64,000 nt of DNA, from assembly GCF_900112225.1 (NCBI RefSeq), contig NZ_FOLD01000029.1, forward strand, positions 1-64,000, in the 5' to 3' direction. The first letter of the stretch is position 1, and each line of letters starts with the position of its first letter. Under the pieces are notes generated by a model. It did no database searches, was not told the DNA's origin, and saw nothing but the letters and a program-made list of their open reading frames with translations. Of the stretch, positions 17,129-26,907 are shown one piece after another. The DNA is from Massilia yuzhufengensis (GTDB taxonomy: Bacteria > Pseudomonadota > Gammaproteobacteria > Burkholderiales > Burkholderiaceae_D). The position numbers and the translations under genes are program-made.

Positions 17129-18652
17129 TTACTTCGCCAGCTCGACCAGCACCGCCGTGTACATCTGCAGGTTCAGCAGCAGCTGCTTCTCGGTGATGAA
17201 CTCGTGCTCCGAGTGGCCGGTATAGACCTTGCCGGGCATGGCCGGGCCGAAGCTCACCGCACCCGGGAACAGGCGCGAATTGGTGCCACCGCCGATCGCC
17301 ACCGGCTTCGGGTCCTTCATGCCCGTGAAGTACGAGAACACGCCCATCAGGGTGGGCAAGTGCGGCGCGCCCTTCTGCACCCACGGTTCGCCGATGCGCA
17401 CCGCGACGTTGGCCAGCGGCAGGCGGCGCGCCTGCCAATCGGCCAGCGCGGCGTTCACTTCGGCGGTCAGCTGCTCGCTGCTCTTGCCCTGCGGGCGGCG
17501 CAGGTTGATCGACACCTCGATGCCATCGTCGCGCTGGGTGATCACGGTGGGCGCGAAGGTCATCGGGCCCATGAAGCCGTCGCGGTAGGCGACCTTGCCG
17601 AACTTCTCGCCATGGATGCCGGTGCCCACCAGGTCGTTCAGGAAGTTCACCACGCCGCCGGCCGTGGTATTGGCCCACGGGCGCACCGCCAGCGCATCTG
17701 CCAGCATGCTCACGGCGTTGGTGCCGTGTTCCGGCTTGGACGAGTGGGCCGAGACGCCCTTGGCCTTCACCGCCAGGTTGTTACCCTCCCAGGTGAAGCC
17801 GTACTGCATGCCTTCCTGCCGGGCGCCGCGCGCACGCACCTGCTGTTCGATCTCCGGCGTGGCGTTGGCGATGAGCGCGGTGGCGTCCTCCGGAATCTGG
17901 CTGCGGAAGAAGCCCCCGCCGAATGCGGCCAGGTATGGCTCGCCTTCGGGCGGCGTGACGCTGCCGGCCTTGGGCACCGTGACGGCCACCGTGCCGGAAC
18001 CCTTCTCGGCCGTCACCGCCGGGTACTCGGCGTCGAGCGTGATGTTCACCTGCGGCGGCTGGTGGGTTTTCAGGAATTCGGTCAGCGGGCCCCAGTCGGA
18101 TTCCTCGCCCATGTACACATAGAGCTCGATGCGCTTGGACAGCGGCACGCCCTTGTCGCGGATCGACTTCATCGCGTACAGGGCGGTGGCGATCGGCCCC
18201 TTGTCGTCTTCGGCGCCGCGCGCCAGCAACCGCCCCGGCTCGCTGGTGCGGTCCAGCACGAAGGGCGACTTCTTCCACTTGCTCGCATCCACCGGCTGCA
18301 CGTCGCCGTGGGTGATGACGCCGACCCGCTGCTCGCCCTGGCCCAGGCCAATGATCACGGTCCAGCCATGGTCGGCATAGTCCAGGCCCAGGCGCGCCGC
18401 TTCCTGCTTCAGCGCTTCCTTGAAGGCGATGTGGACCGGGTTCTGGTCGGACGGGATGGCCTTGTCGGCCACCGTATTGAAACTCACCAGCTTGCCCAGC
18501 GTGTCGATCAGGTCCTTGCGGTAGGTGGTCACCGCATACTTGGCGGTCTTGACGGCGGTCTCGCCCGGGACGCTGGCCGCCAGCGCCGGCGTCATGGCCG
18601 TGCTGGCAAAGGACGCCAGCAGCAGGCTGGCAAGGAGGGTCTGTCGAATCAT
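17129..18652 (-). CDS. Secreted M20-family dipeptidase (PepV/Sapep type)
   Basis: The 507-residue zinc aminoacyl-dipeptidase has a signal peptide ending in 'TPALA' (about residue 25), so it is periplasmic. Metal and catalytic residues are visible: His in 'THGDVQ' near residue 114, Asp in 'GAEDDKG', the Glu pair in 'GEESDWG', Asp in 'LDAEYP', and the late His in 'GHSEHEF'. The long insertion between catalytic and lid domains matches PepV-like dipeptidases that take beta-Ala- or D-Ala-containing dipeptides. GGAGA precedes the ATG. Confidence 0.9.
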   Translation of the reverse strand: MIRQTLLASLLLASFASTAMTPALAASVPGETAVKTAKYAVTTYRKDLIDTLGKLVSFNTVADKAIPSDQNPVHIAFKEALKQEAARLGLDYADHGWTVIIGLGQGEQRVGVITHGDVQPVDASKWKKSPFVLDRTSEPGRLLARGAEDDKGPIATALYAMKSIRDKGVPLSKRIELYVYMGEESDWGPLTEFLKTHQPPQVNITLDAEYPAVTAEKGSGTVAVTVPKAGSVTPPEGEPYLAAFGGGFFRSQIPEDATALIANATPEIEQQVRARGARQEGMQYGFTWEGNNLAVKAKGVSAHSSKPEHGTNAVSMLADALAVRPWANTTAGGVVNFLNDLVGTGIHGEKFGKVAYRDGFMGPMTFAPTVITQRDDGIEVSINLRRPQGKSSEQLTAEVNAALADWQARRLPLANVAVRIGEPWVQKGAPHLPTLMGVFSYFTGMKDPKPVAIGGGTNSRLFPGAVSFGPAMPGKVYTGHSEHEFITEKQLLLNLQMYTAVLVELAK

Positions 18653-18749
18653 GGGGGCCGTCTCCGATTGCGTTGTTTTAGATTGCAAGAGCGCAACGAG
18701 TCTAGCACGGGTACAGTAGGGACCACGATCACCCACCAGGAGTTTCCCC

Positions 18750-19616
18750 ATGAGCGCCAGAAGTGTCCACCGCCTGCACCCGGCCATGCGCGACGATATC
18801 GGCGACCTGGTCACGCAGCGCCCGCTGCCGGGCCGCCACGTCGAGCAGGTCGATCCCTTCCTCTTCCTGAACCACCACGGGCCGCAGACCTACCCGCCGC
18901 ACAACCGCGGCCTGCCCTTCGGGCCGCATCCGCACCGCGGTTTCGAGACCGTCACCTTCATCCTGGAAGGCATGCTGGCGCACCGCGACAATGCGGGCCA
19001 CGAAAGCATCATCCACGCCGGCGGCGTGCAATGGATGACGGCCGGGCGCGGCATCGTGCATGCGGAAGTCTCGCCGCGCGACTTCCTCGAACAAGGCGGC
19101 CCGATCGAGATCCTGCAGCTGTGGGTCAACCTGCCGTCGCGCCTGAAGATGAGCGAGCCTGCCTACACGGGGCTGCAGCGCGAGGATATCCCCGCCTTGA
19201 GCCTCGACGGCGGCAAGGTGGAGCTCGACCTGATTGCGGGGCAATGGGAAGGCAGGCAGGGGCCGGTGCAGTCGCTGACCGGCGTGTTCATGTCCACGCT
19301 GCGGATGCAGCCGGGAGGCAGCCTCCGCGTGACGGGGCTGGAAGGACGCAGCGTGTTCCTGTATGTCGCGCGCGGCGTGGTCCAGGTGGGCAACCATGAC
19401 GACCTGGTGAGCCAGATGCACCTGGTGGAGCTGGACGACAGCGGCGACACGCTCGAGATCCACGCGCGCCAGGACGCGCTGCTGGTGTTCGGCCATGCCG
19501 ACCCGATCCGGGAACCGGTCGTGTCGCATGGCCCCTTCGTCATGACGACCCGCGAAGAAATCGCGCAGGCCATCAGCGACTACCAGGCCGGCCGCTTCGG
19601 CTCAACGCTGGGCTAG
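18750..19616 (+). CDS. Pirin family protein
   Basis: This 288-residue bicupin has the pirin N-terminal metal-binding pattern 'GPHPHRGFETVTFI' near residue 60 with 'GIVHAEVS' near residue 108. A weaker C-terminal cupin follows. Bacterial pirins bind Fe and some act as quercetin dioxygenases or regulate metabolic enzymes; which applies here is unknown. CAGGAG lies upstream of the ATG. Its last 15 bp overlap the end of the convergent gene. Confidence 0.92.
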   Translation: MSARSVHRLHPAMRDDIGDLVTQRPLPGRHVEQVDPFLFLNHHGPQTYPPHNRGLPFGPHPHRGFETVTFILEGMLAHRDNAGHESIIHAGGVQWMTAGRGIVHAEVSPRDFLEQGGPIEILQLWVNLPSRLKMSEPAYTGLQREDIPALSLDGGKVELDLIAGQWEGRQGPVQSLTGVFMSTLRMQPGGSLRVTGLEGRSVFLYVARGVVQVGNHDDLVSQMHLVELDDSGDTLEIHARQDALLVFGHADPIREPVVSHGPFVMTTREEIAQAISDYQAGRFGSTLG

Positions 19617-20000
19617 TGCCAGCTGGCGGCCGGCCAGGCTGCTGATGCGCACGGTGTCCGGCAGGCGGCGGCTGTTCGGGCGCTCGAAGGCGAAGCGCAG
19701 GTCCTTGCCCATCGCGACGAAGCGGTTCTTGCCGATGTGGATGATTTCGGTCGGACCATCGCCGAGGTCGGCGTACAGGGTGCGCGCGCGGCCATCGACC
19801 TTGCCGGTGACGGTCAGCATGCGGCCGTCGTCGAGCTCGTAGCGGCCCTGCACGTTGTCGAACATGAAGGGCGCCATCCGGGCCTGTTGCGGCTGGGCGC
19901 CGACGACGGTGACGCGTTCGGTGCCGGCGCCTTGCGGGCCTGCGGTTGCGGTCAGGGTGAACAAGGTGGCGGCGGCGGCCAGCAGGAGTTTGGTGCGCAT
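19602..20000 (-). CDS. Small secreted protein, function unknown
   Basis: The 132-residue protein has a clear signal peptide ('LLLAAAATLFTLTATAGP', cleavage near residue 21). A compact beta-rich domain follows with 'GRYELDDGRMLTVTGKVDGRA' and 'NRFVAMGKDLRFAFE'. I do not recognise a named family. It is convergent with pirin and overlaps its 3' end. Confidence 0.7.
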   Translation of the reverse strand: MRTKLLLAAAATLFTLTATAGPQGAGTERVTVVGAQPQQARMAPFMFDNVQGRYELDDGRMLTVTGKVDGRARTLYADLGDGPTEIIHIGKNRFVAMGKDLRFAFERPNSRRLPDTVRISSLAGRQLALAQR

Positions 20001-20363
20001 GATGGGTACTTCCTTTCAGGTCGAATTGAGGTCGGACCTGTGCGGTGTTGGTGCTCGTTCCGCGCGGTCCACATGGTCAGTTTCGCCAGCGTTTATCAGG
20101 GTTTGTCTGGCGATATGAGAAGTGTAGCGAAGCGCCGCGCAGGCTCAAGCGGCAAGCGCCGAAACGCGGATTTGGCGCGACGAACTGCGTAAAACCGGGA
20201 CCAGGCGGGAGGTGCATATTCGCGCGCGCCTTCGATGTCTGCACGCCGTACAGATGTGTCGAAACGGGCTCGTCGATATGCTGGAAAACGCGGCCGGAGC
20301 GTGCGTCTGGATGCGCGCGAATGGCTTACAGTAGGGCTCTCTCTACACTAACGCCAAGCGCCC
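20001..20363. other. 363-bp divergent intergenic region
   Basis: It separates the minus-strand secreted-protein gene from the plus-strand asparaginase gene and must contain both promoters. I see no further gene, terminator or repeat. Confidence 0.4.
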
Positions 20364-21398
20364 ATGCACCCCACTCCCCTCGCCGCCACCACGCGCGGCT
20401 ATCCCGACAGCGGCAACACCGTCGAGAACATCCACACCGGCTCCATCGCCGTCGTCGACGTGCACGGCCGCGTCCTGTTCTCGGCCGGCGACCCGCACTA
20501 CCCCACGTTTACGCGTTCGGCCCTCAAGCCCTTCCAGGCGCTGCCGTTCATGCTCTCGGGCGGGCCCGCGCGTTTCGGCCTCACGCAGGGCGAAGTGGCG
20601 CTGCTGTGCGCCAGCCACTCGGGCGAAGCGATGCACCTCGAGGGCGTGCAGTCCATCCTCGGCAAGATCGGGCTCGACCCCGGCCACCTCGAGTGCGGCT
20701 GCGCGGCGCCGCTGTTCTACGAGTTCACCGGCCAGCCGCTGCCGACGGACCGCACCTGGACCCCGCTGCAGCACAACTGTTCGGGCAAGCACAGCGGCTT
20801 CCTCGCCTGGTGCCGCCTGCACGGCGCGCCGACCGCCGGCTACGTCGAGCGCAGCCACCCGCTGCAGCAGGCCATCCGCGCCGCGCTGGCCGATGCCGTC
20901 GGGATGCCGGTCGAACGCATGCCGGTCGGGATCGACGGCTGCTCGGCGCCCAACTACGCGATGCCGCTCTCCAGCCTGGCCCACCTGTATGCACGGCTGG
21001 CGCAGGGCGCGGCCGACCCGCAGCTGGGCGGCGCCATGGGCGACCTGTTCGATGCCATGACAGCCCGCCCGGACATGGTGTCGGGCACGGCGCGCACCGA
21101 CCTGGCCTGGATGGGCGCGGGCGGCGGCGACTGGGTGGCGAAGATCGGCGCCGACGCGGTGCAGGCCATCGGCGTCCGCTCGGCCGGCCTCGGTATCGCG
21201 ATCAAGATCGCGGACGGCAATAACCGCGCGCTGCACCCGGCGGTGTACAGCGTGCTCGATCAGCTTGGCCTGTTGAAGGGACTGGATGAACAGGGACGTG
21301 CGCTGATCGAGCAGTACCGCCAGCCCGAGATCCGCAATGCGCGCGGGACGGTGGCGGGCGATATCCGTCCGCTGTTCACGCTTGCCGCGGCGGGGTGA
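20364..21398 (+). CDS. Asparaginase, Rhizobium etli type (class 3)
   Basis: The 344-residue protein belongs to the asparaginase_II Pfam family, unrelated to E. coli AnsA or AnsB. It shows the serine beta-lactamase-like 'FTRSALKPFQALP' (Ser-x-x-Lys) near residue 50 and 'NCSGKHSGFLAWC' near residue 138. The latter holds the Cys-Lys zinc/active-site region. It probably hydrolyses L-asparagine in the cytoplasm. It is convergent with the next gene with 4 bp between stops. Confidence 0.88.
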   Translation: MHPTPLAATTRGYPDSGNTVENIHTGSIAVVDVHGRVLFSAGDPHYPTFTRSALKPFQALPFMLSGGPARFGLTQGEVALLCASHSGEAMHLEGVQSILGKIGLDPGHLECGCAAPLFYEFTGQPLPTDRTWTPLQHNCSGKHSGFLAWCRLHGAPTAGYVERSHPLQQAIRAALADAVGMPVERMPVGIDGCSAPNYAMPLSSLAHLYARLAQGAADPQLGGAMGDLFDAMTARPDMVSGTARTDLAWMGAGGGDWVAKIGADAVQAIGVRSAGLGIAIKIADGNNRALHPAVYSVLDQLGLLKGLDEQGRALIEQYRQPEIRNARGTVAGDIRPLFTLAAAG

Positions 21399-21402
21399 AC
21401 GC

Positions 21403-22260
21403 CTACGCCGACAGCCGCCGCAGCATGGCCGCGATGGTATCGACCACCTCGACGTCGTCCCAGTAGCTGTTGTGCGCGAACGGGTTCCAGCTGCGCAGCA
21501 GCAGGTTGACCACACCGCCGCTGGCGTTGACGACGCGGTCTTCCACCAGCTCGCGGTAGCCGCCCGGCAGCGGCTGCAGCGGCCAGCCCAGCACGTCGTC
21601 CGGATCGTAGAAGTTGACCCACTTGAACAGCGAGGTCGGCGGGGCGATCGGGACGATGTGCATGATCTTGTGCGCGGCCACGAAGATCGGGATGTTGCAG
21701 CCGGTCGTGACCAGCGCGGCGCAGGTGCCGGCGCCCAGGAAATTCCTTTCGCTGGCGGTGAGCGCGCGCCCGATCGCCGTTTCGGCCCAGGCGTCGATGT
21801 TGCGCCAGATGCCGGCGCCCACCGGCAAGCCCTTGGCCGCTTTCTGCGCATCGTAGATGTAGCTCGACAGCACCTGGCAGCCGAGCGACTGCGCCGCGAA
21901 CACCACCGGCATGCCGGGACGCACCGCGTGCGCCGACAGCAGCGCTTTCGCGATCTCGCCCTGCGCCAATTCGTACACCGAGCCGGGGATCTCCTTGCGG
22001 TTCTCGAGCCCGGCCGCATCGCCGAAACCGAACAGCACGAACTTGCGCAGGTCGCCATAGCGCACCGTGGCATGCTCGCGGGTGCGCTCCCAGACATAGT
22101 TCTGGTTGTCCTGCAAGATTTTTTGGTAGTACACGGAGCGCATCACCACCTGCCCCGCCAGCGCGCCGAGCTTGCCGCGCAGGCGCTCCATCAAGCCGTC
22201 CGCATACGTCGGCGGGGTTTCCCCCATCCCGTGCACCGTGATGAACGCTACCTCGGCCAT
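21403..22260 (-). CDS. Alpha/beta-hydrolase-fold protein, function unknown
   Basis: The 285-residue protein starts with 'VAFITVHGMGETPPTY', typical of a first strand and oxyanion region. A nucleophile-elbow-like 'AQSLGCQV' follows near residue 125, with Ser in the expected place but Ala replacing the first Gly of GxSxG. A late Asp ('FYDPDDV') and His ('PFAHNSYWDD') could complete a triad. GGGGAGG lies before the ATG. It may be a lipase- or esterase-like enzyme; substrate unknown. Confidence 0.7.
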   Translation of the reverse strand: MAEVAFITVHGMGETPPTYADGLMERLRGKLGALAGQVVMRSVYYQKILQDNQNYVWERTREHATVRYGDLRKFVLFGFGDAAGLENRKEIPGSVYELAQGEIAKALLSAHAVRPGMPVVFAAQSLGCQVLSSYIYDAQKAAKGLPVGAGIWRNIDAWAETAIGRALTASERNFLGAGTCAALVTTGCNIPIFVAAHKIMHIVPIAPPTSLFKWVNFYDPDDVLGWPLQPLPGGYRELVEDRVVNASGGVVNLLLRSWNPFAHNSYWDDVEVVDTIAAMLRRLSA

Positions 22261-22400
22261 GGCACCCTCCCCTTGTTCCGGCCGTCGTGGCGGCCGCTTA
22301 CCTGATGCGGACAGCCTACCATTTTTCCTGCGCGCGCATGCCTCCGCGCAGGCTTTGCGGCGTGCGCTACCATGGAGTTTCCAGCCACCTCCACACTTCC

Positions 22401-23216
22401 ATGCCAGAGCTATTATTCAGCCGCTACCGCGACGCGATCCGCAGCCTCGACCTGGCGTCGGTGACCTCGCCCGCGGATATTCCCGACACCTTCATGCTCG
22501 GCCGTGAAGGCCGCTACAGCACCTACTACATTCCTTTCGAGTCGGTGCACCCGCAGGCGCGCATCGTCGTCGCCGGCATCACGCCGGGCTTTGCGCAGTG
22601 GAAGAATGCGATGCGCGAAGCGCAGCTGCAGCTCGCGGCCGGCGCAGATGATGGCGCGGTGCTGCGCGCGGCGCGCCTGGCCGGCGCCTTCAGCGGCGCG
22701 ATCCGGCCCAACTTCGTCGCCCTGCTCGACGCGATCGGCGTGCAGCGCTGGCTCGGCATCGCCAGCTGCGCCACGCTGTTCGGCGCGCACGCCGGCCTGG
22801 TGCAGGTGAGCGCCATCCTGCGCCACCCGGTCTTCGTCGACGGCAAGAACTACAGCGGCTCGCCCCCGGCCATGCGGAGCGCCTTCCTGCGCGCGCAGGT
22901 GCTGCGCTGGTTCGCGGAGGAAGCGCGGCTGCTGCCCGATGCGCTCTACATACCGATGGGCGGCAGCGTGGGGGATGTGCTGGACTGGCTGGCGGAAGAA
23001 GGCGTGATCAAGGCCGGGCAGATCCTGCACGGCCTGCCGCATCCGTCGGGGGCGAATGCGGAACGCGTCGCGTACTTCCTGGGGCGCAAGGACAGGGCTG
23101 CGCTGTCGGGCAAGACGAACGGGGCGCACATCGATGCGGCCAGGGAAGCGCTGCTGGCGCACATGGATGGTCTGGCAGGGTGGCCGCCTGCGCCGGGCGC
23201 GCGTTCACGCGGCTGA
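22401..23216 (+). CDS. Uracil-DNA-glycosylase-superfamily-like protein
   Basis: The 271-residue protein has 'VVAGITPGFAQ' near residue 58, resembling motif A of the superfamily. 'HGLPHPSGANAERVAYFLGRK' lies near residue 212, where HPSGxN is the second signature. These support a UDG-like fold, but the usual catalytic water-activating residue is not clearly recognisable. DNA repair is therefore inference. The ATG at 22401 was chosen over upstream codons because similarity begins there. Confidence 0.6.
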   Translation: MPELLFSRYRDAIRSLDLASVTSPADIPDTFMLGREGRYSTYYIPFESVHPQARIVVAGITPGFAQWKNAMREAQLQLAAGADDGAVLRAARLAGAFSGAIRPNFVALLDAIGVQRWLGIASCATLFGAHAGLVQVSAILRHPVFVDGKNYSGSPPAMRSAFLRAQVLRWFAEEARLLPDALYIPMGGSVGDVLDWLAEEGVIKAGQILHGLPHPSGANAERVAYFLGRKDRAALSGKTNGAHIDAAREALLAHMDGLAGWPPAPGARSRG

Positions 23217-23276
23217 CGGTTAGCCGCGCATCTGGTCGACATCGGCTTGAACGCGCGGGCGGGGAACCCGCTTACC

Positions 23277-23966
23277 CTACGCGATACTCAGGGCGAACTC
23301 CGTGACGCCATCGACGCCGCCGCGCAGCTGGTCGCCGGGTTTCAACGCCGCCACGCCAGCCGGCGTACCGGTATAGATCAGGTCTCCCGGCGCCAGCGTG
23401 ACCAGCTGCGACAACAGGCTGATGACGTCCGCGATCGGCCAGATCATCTCGTTCAGGTTCCCCTCCTGGCGCAGCGCCCCGTTCACCTCGAGCCAGATGC
23501 GCGCATCCTGCGGGTGGCCGAGCAGGGTCGCCGGGACCAGCGGGCTGCACGGCGCCGACGCATCGAAGCCCTTGGCCATGTCCCACGGGCGGCCGGCGTC
23601 CTTGGCTACCGACTGCAGGTCGCGCCGGGTCAGGTCCAGGCCCACGCCATAGCCCCACACCAGCGCCAATGCATCCTGCGGGGCGATATTGGCGCCACCA
23701 GTGCCGAGCGCCACCACCAGCTCGACTTCGTGGTGCAGGTCCTTTGTTGCGGGCGGATACGGCACGGCGCCGCTGGCTGGCACCACGGCGTCGGCTGGCT
23801 TGGTGAAGAAGAATGGCGGTTCGCGGTTGGGGTCGCTCCCCATTTCGCGCGCATGGGCGCCGTAGTTGCGGCCGACGCAGAACACGCGGCGGATCGGGAA
23901 GCGCTCTTCGGTCCCGGCCACCGCCAGCGAAGGCAGGGCGGGCGCGCTGATGACGTAACTGGACAT
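23277..23966 (-). CDS. Fumarylacetoacetate hydrolase family protein
   Basis: This 229-residue single-domain FAH protein begins with 'RRVFCVGRNYGAHAREMG', typical of acylpyruvase or oxaloacetate decarboxylase-type members. The metal ligands E-x-E lie in 'HHEVELVVAL' near residue 76 and Asp in 'GYGVGLDLTRRD' near residue 107. The substrate-channel signature 'GDLIYTGTPAGV' is near residue 197. It probably acts on small acylpyruvates. A good AAGGAG-like site lies before the ATG. Confidence 0.9.
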   Translation of the reverse strand: MSSYVISAPALPSLAVAGTEERFPIRRVFCVGRNYGAHAREMGSDPNREPPFFFTKPADAVVPASGAVPYPPATKDLHHEVELVVALGTGGANIAPQDALALVWGYGVGLDLTRRDLQSVAKDAGRPWDMAKGFDASAPCSPLVPATLLGHPQDARIWLEVNGALRQEGNLNEMIWPIADVISLLSQLVTLAPGDLIYTGTPAGVAALKPGDQLRGGVDGVTEFALSIA

Positions 23967-24019
23967 GCTGCTCCTTTCATGGGCTGGACGCCCATGATAA
24001 CCGCGCCGTCGCCGCCGCG

Positions 24020-26755
24020 TCAGGCGGCGCTGGCGGGCGCCTGCGCGCGCGCCGCGGCGGCGCCCACCGACTCCAGGATGCGCACCAGCGCCGTCATGTC
24101 GACCGGCTTGACCAGGTGGTGCGCGAAGCCGGCCTCGATGGCGCGCTCGCGGTCCCTGGCCTGGCCGTAGCCGGTGATCGCCACCAGCACCGTGCCCTGC
24201 ATCTCCGGCATCGCGCGCAGCTGTCCGGCGAGCTGGTAGCCGTCGATGTCGGGCAGGCCGATGTCGACCAGCATGGCGTCCGGCCGCTCGGCGCGGGCGC
24301 GGCGCAGGGCCGAGCGCGCGTCGTATTCGACCGCCGTGCGATATCCCTGCACGTTCAACAGCATCGACAGGCTGTCGGCGGCGTCGGCATTGTCGTCGAC
24401 CAGGACCAGGCGCAGCGGCCGCGCCAGCGGCGCGCTCGCGCCCTCCTCCGGCGCCGCGGCAGCGCCGCTCGTGTCGCCGGCCGCATCCACGCAGGAGAGC
24501 GTGAGCGTAAATCTGCTGCCTTGCCCGACGCCGTCGCTGTGCGCGCTCACTTCGCCCTCGTGCAGTTCGACCAGGCGCTTGACCAGGGTCAGGCCCAGTC
24601 CCAGCCCGCCCTGCGAGCGGGCCAGCGTGCGCGCACCCTGCGTGAACAGGTCGAACACATTGGGCAGCAGCTCGGCCGGCATGCCGGAACCGTTGTCGCT
24701 GACGGTGAGCCGCATCTTGCCGTCCAGCGCGTGCAGCGACAGCGCGATGCGCCCCGCCCGGGGTGTGTACTTGGCGGCGTTGTTCAGGATGTTCGCCACG
24801 CTCTGCACCAGGCGGGTCTGGTCGCCACGCACCCATACCGGATGCGGCGGCAGCGTCACCTCGACCTCGTGCCCTTTTTCCGCCACCAGCGGGCGGGCCT
24901 GGTCGAGCGCGCCCGAGACGATGTCGCGGAAGTCGATGATGCCCAGCTTGAGCTTGACCAGGCCGCGCGTGACGCGCGAGACGTCCAGCAGGTCGTCGAT
25001 CAGGCGGCTCATGTGCCGGACCTGGCGGCTGATGATGGTGCTGGCCTGGCGGATGCGCGGCTCGTCCTTGAACTGCATCGACAGCAGGCTGGCCGAACTG
25101 CTGATCGGCGCCAGCGGGTTGCGCAGCTCGTGCGCCAGCATCGCCAGGAATTCGTCCTTGGTGTGGCTCAGGCGCTCGGCCTGCACCCGCGCCGCGCGCT
25201 CGCTCTGCAGCAGCGAGTCGCGTTCGAGCGCCGACTTTTGCGCCACGTCGTACAGGCGCGCGTTGTCCATCGCGATGGCCGCCTGCGCCGCCACGCCGGC
25301 GATGATGCGTTCGGTGCGCTCGGTGAACACGCCGGGGTCCGGGTGGCCGAACAGCAGCCCGCCCAGCACTTCGCCGGAGCGCGACACCACCGGCACCGCC
25401 AGGTAGCTGCGCACCGCCAGGTGGCCCTGCGGCATGCCGCTGCCCGGGCCCAGCGCCGCATAGCGCGGGTCGCGCGCGATGTCCTTGCTGCGCACCGGCG
25501 CTTCACCCTGGAAGGTGGGACGCAGCAGCTCGGTGGGACGCGGCTGGCCCAGCTGCTCGAAGTCCTCGCGCGAGGCGCCGGACAGGGTGTACAGGTGCAG
25601 CCGGTCGCCCCGTTCGTCCTGCGCGTTGTAGAAGAAGCCGCCGAAGCGGGCCCCGGCCAGCTCGGTGGCGGCGTCGGTGATCGCCTGCAGCAGCGTGTTC
25701 AGGTCGAGCGTCGAGGCCAGCACCTGGCCGGTGCGGTTGAGCATCTCGAGCACGCGCTTCTCGTCGCGCAGCGACTCTTCCACGCGCGCGCGGCGCACCG
25801 CTTCGCGGGTATGGCGCGCCACGTCCTCGGCCAGCGCCACTTCTTCATCGCTCCAGTGGCGCGGCTGCTGCTCGTGCAGGTAGAAGATCGCGGCCAGGTG
25901 GCCTTGCTCGATCAGCGGCACGATGATCATCGAACGCACGCCGATGCCGGCATAGCCTGCGGCATAGGGGGCGGCGCGCGGGTCCTGGGCGATATCGTCA
26001 AGGACCAGGGTGCGGCCGTGGCGCAGCTGCGCATTGATGGCGGGGCCGAAGATGGCGAGCGGGCGCGATTGGCCGGCCAGGCTGGCGATGCTGCCGTCGG
26101 TCCAGTCGCGGTCCACGCTGACGGTGCGCGCCGCCACGTCGATCTCGCCATAGCCGACACGGCCGGCGCCGAGGTGCTGTCCGGTCAGGCTGCTGGCCGC
26201 TTCCATGATCTGCACCGCATCGAGCAGCGGGCGCAGGGTCTCGCCCAGCCTCGTCTGGAAGGCGTGGCGCTGTTCGGCCAGCACGCGCGCCGTGGTCTCG
26301 GACAGCACGAAGTAAATGCCGATCAGGTCGCCGTGGTGGCGCACCGGCGCGATCGAGGCGGAAAAATAGCGCCGCTCGATGCGGTCGTTGCGCAGTAGCT
26401 CCAGCTGGGCGTTGTCGAACTGCACCGGGCGGCCGGCCATCGCTTCCAGCACATAGGGCTGGAGCTGGGGCCACAACTCGGGGCGCACCAGCGGGAAGGG
26501 CTGGCCCATGGCCGCTGGATGCTTATCACCGAGCAACTCGGCATAGGCATCGTTGTAGAACAGCCGCAATTCCGGGCCCCAGGCGATGAACATCGGGAAG
26601 TGGGAAGCCACGATCAGGTCGGCAATGGCCTGCATGCCTTCCGGCCAATTGTCTGGTTTGACGGTGGGGAAAACAGGACAGGCCGGCGGCGTGGCCTGGT
26701 CGTGCAGCGTCGCGCCGCCTTCAGGCAGAAGGGAGGGACTGCTTTGGATGCTCAT
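24020..26755 (-). CDS. Hybrid sensor histidine kinase/response regulator (PAS-GAF-GAF-HK-REC)
   Basis: The 911-residue cytoplasmic kinase has no membrane helix. A PAS-like segment covers about 50-150. Two GAF-like segments follow, at about 180-320 and 335-500. The phosphoacceptor is in 'FLAMLAHELRNPLAPI' near residue 543, with HATPase motifs after ('NNAAKYTPRAG', 'GLGLGLTLV'). The C-terminal receiver has 'LVDIGLPDIDGYQL' near residue 845. Layout resembles light- or redox-sensing hybrid kinases of Oxalobacteraceae. The partner is unknown. The HK and REC parts resemble those of the kinase at 39352-41922. Confidence 0.92.
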   Translation of the reverse strand: MSIQSSPSLLPEGGATLHDQATPPACPVFPTVKPDNWPEGMQAIADLIVASHFPMFIAWGPELRLFYNDAYAELLGDKHPAAMGQPFPLVRPELWPQLQPYVLEAMAGRPVQFDNAQLELLRNDRIERRYFSASIAPVRHHGDLIGIYFVLSETTARVLAEQRHAFQTRLGETLRPLLDAVQIMEAASSLTGQHLGAGRVGYGEIDVAARTVSVDRDWTDGSIASLAGQSRPLAIFGPAINAQLRHGRTLVLDDIAQDPRAAPYAAGYAGIGVRSMIIVPLIEQGHLAAIFYLHEQQPRHWSDEEVALAEDVARHTREAVRRARVEESLRDEKRVLEMLNRTGQVLASTLDLNTLLQAITDAATELAGARFGGFFYNAQDERGDRLHLYTLSGASREDFEQLGQPRPTELLRPTFQGEAPVRSKDIARDPRYAALGPGSGMPQGHLAVRSYLAVPVVSRSGEVLGGLLFGHPDPGVFTERTERIIAGVAAQAAIAMDNARLYDVAQKSALERDSLLQSERAARVQAERLSHTKDEFLAMLAHELRNPLAPISSSASLLSMQFKDEPRIRQASTIISRQVRHMSRLIDDLLDVSRVTRGLVKLKLGIIDFRDIVSGALDQARPLVAEKGHEVEVTLPPHPVWVRGDQTRLVQSVANILNNAAKYTPRAGRIALSLHALDGKMRLTVSDNGSGMPAELLPNVFDLFTQGARTLARSQGGLGLGLTLVKRLVELHEGEVSAHSDGVGQGSRFTLTLSCVDAAGDTSGAAAAPEEGASAPLARPLRLVLVDDNADAADSLSMLLNVQGYRTAVEYDARSALRRARAERPDAMLVDIGLPDIDGYQLAGQLRAMPEMQGTVLVAITGYGQARDRERAIEAGFAHHLVKPVDMTALVRILESVGAAAARAQAPASAA

Positions 26756-26844
26756 CAGGATTTGACCCAGTTCGGTTCCGCGCGGCCACCGGTCGCAGGT
26801 AGGGAAAACCTGTCGCCGTTGGTTTGTTGTCTCGCCGCTAACTT

Positions 26845-26864
26845 TTATAATCGGGGGATTATAA
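26845..26864 (-). promoter_or_regulatory. Palindromic -10 region of the hybrid kinase gene
   Basis: TTATAATC (26845-26852) and GATTATAA (26857-26864) are perfect inverted repeats with a GGGG loop. On the minus strand this gives two TATAAT-like boxes about 90 bp before the kinase ATG. The first of them lies in the string CTGGTTATAATCC, which is also found before the DUF2946 gene. Confidence 0.45.
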
Positions 26865-26907
26865 CCAGCTATCCGGATGAGCCGCGCCCGTTACGTTTCC
26901 GCCCAGA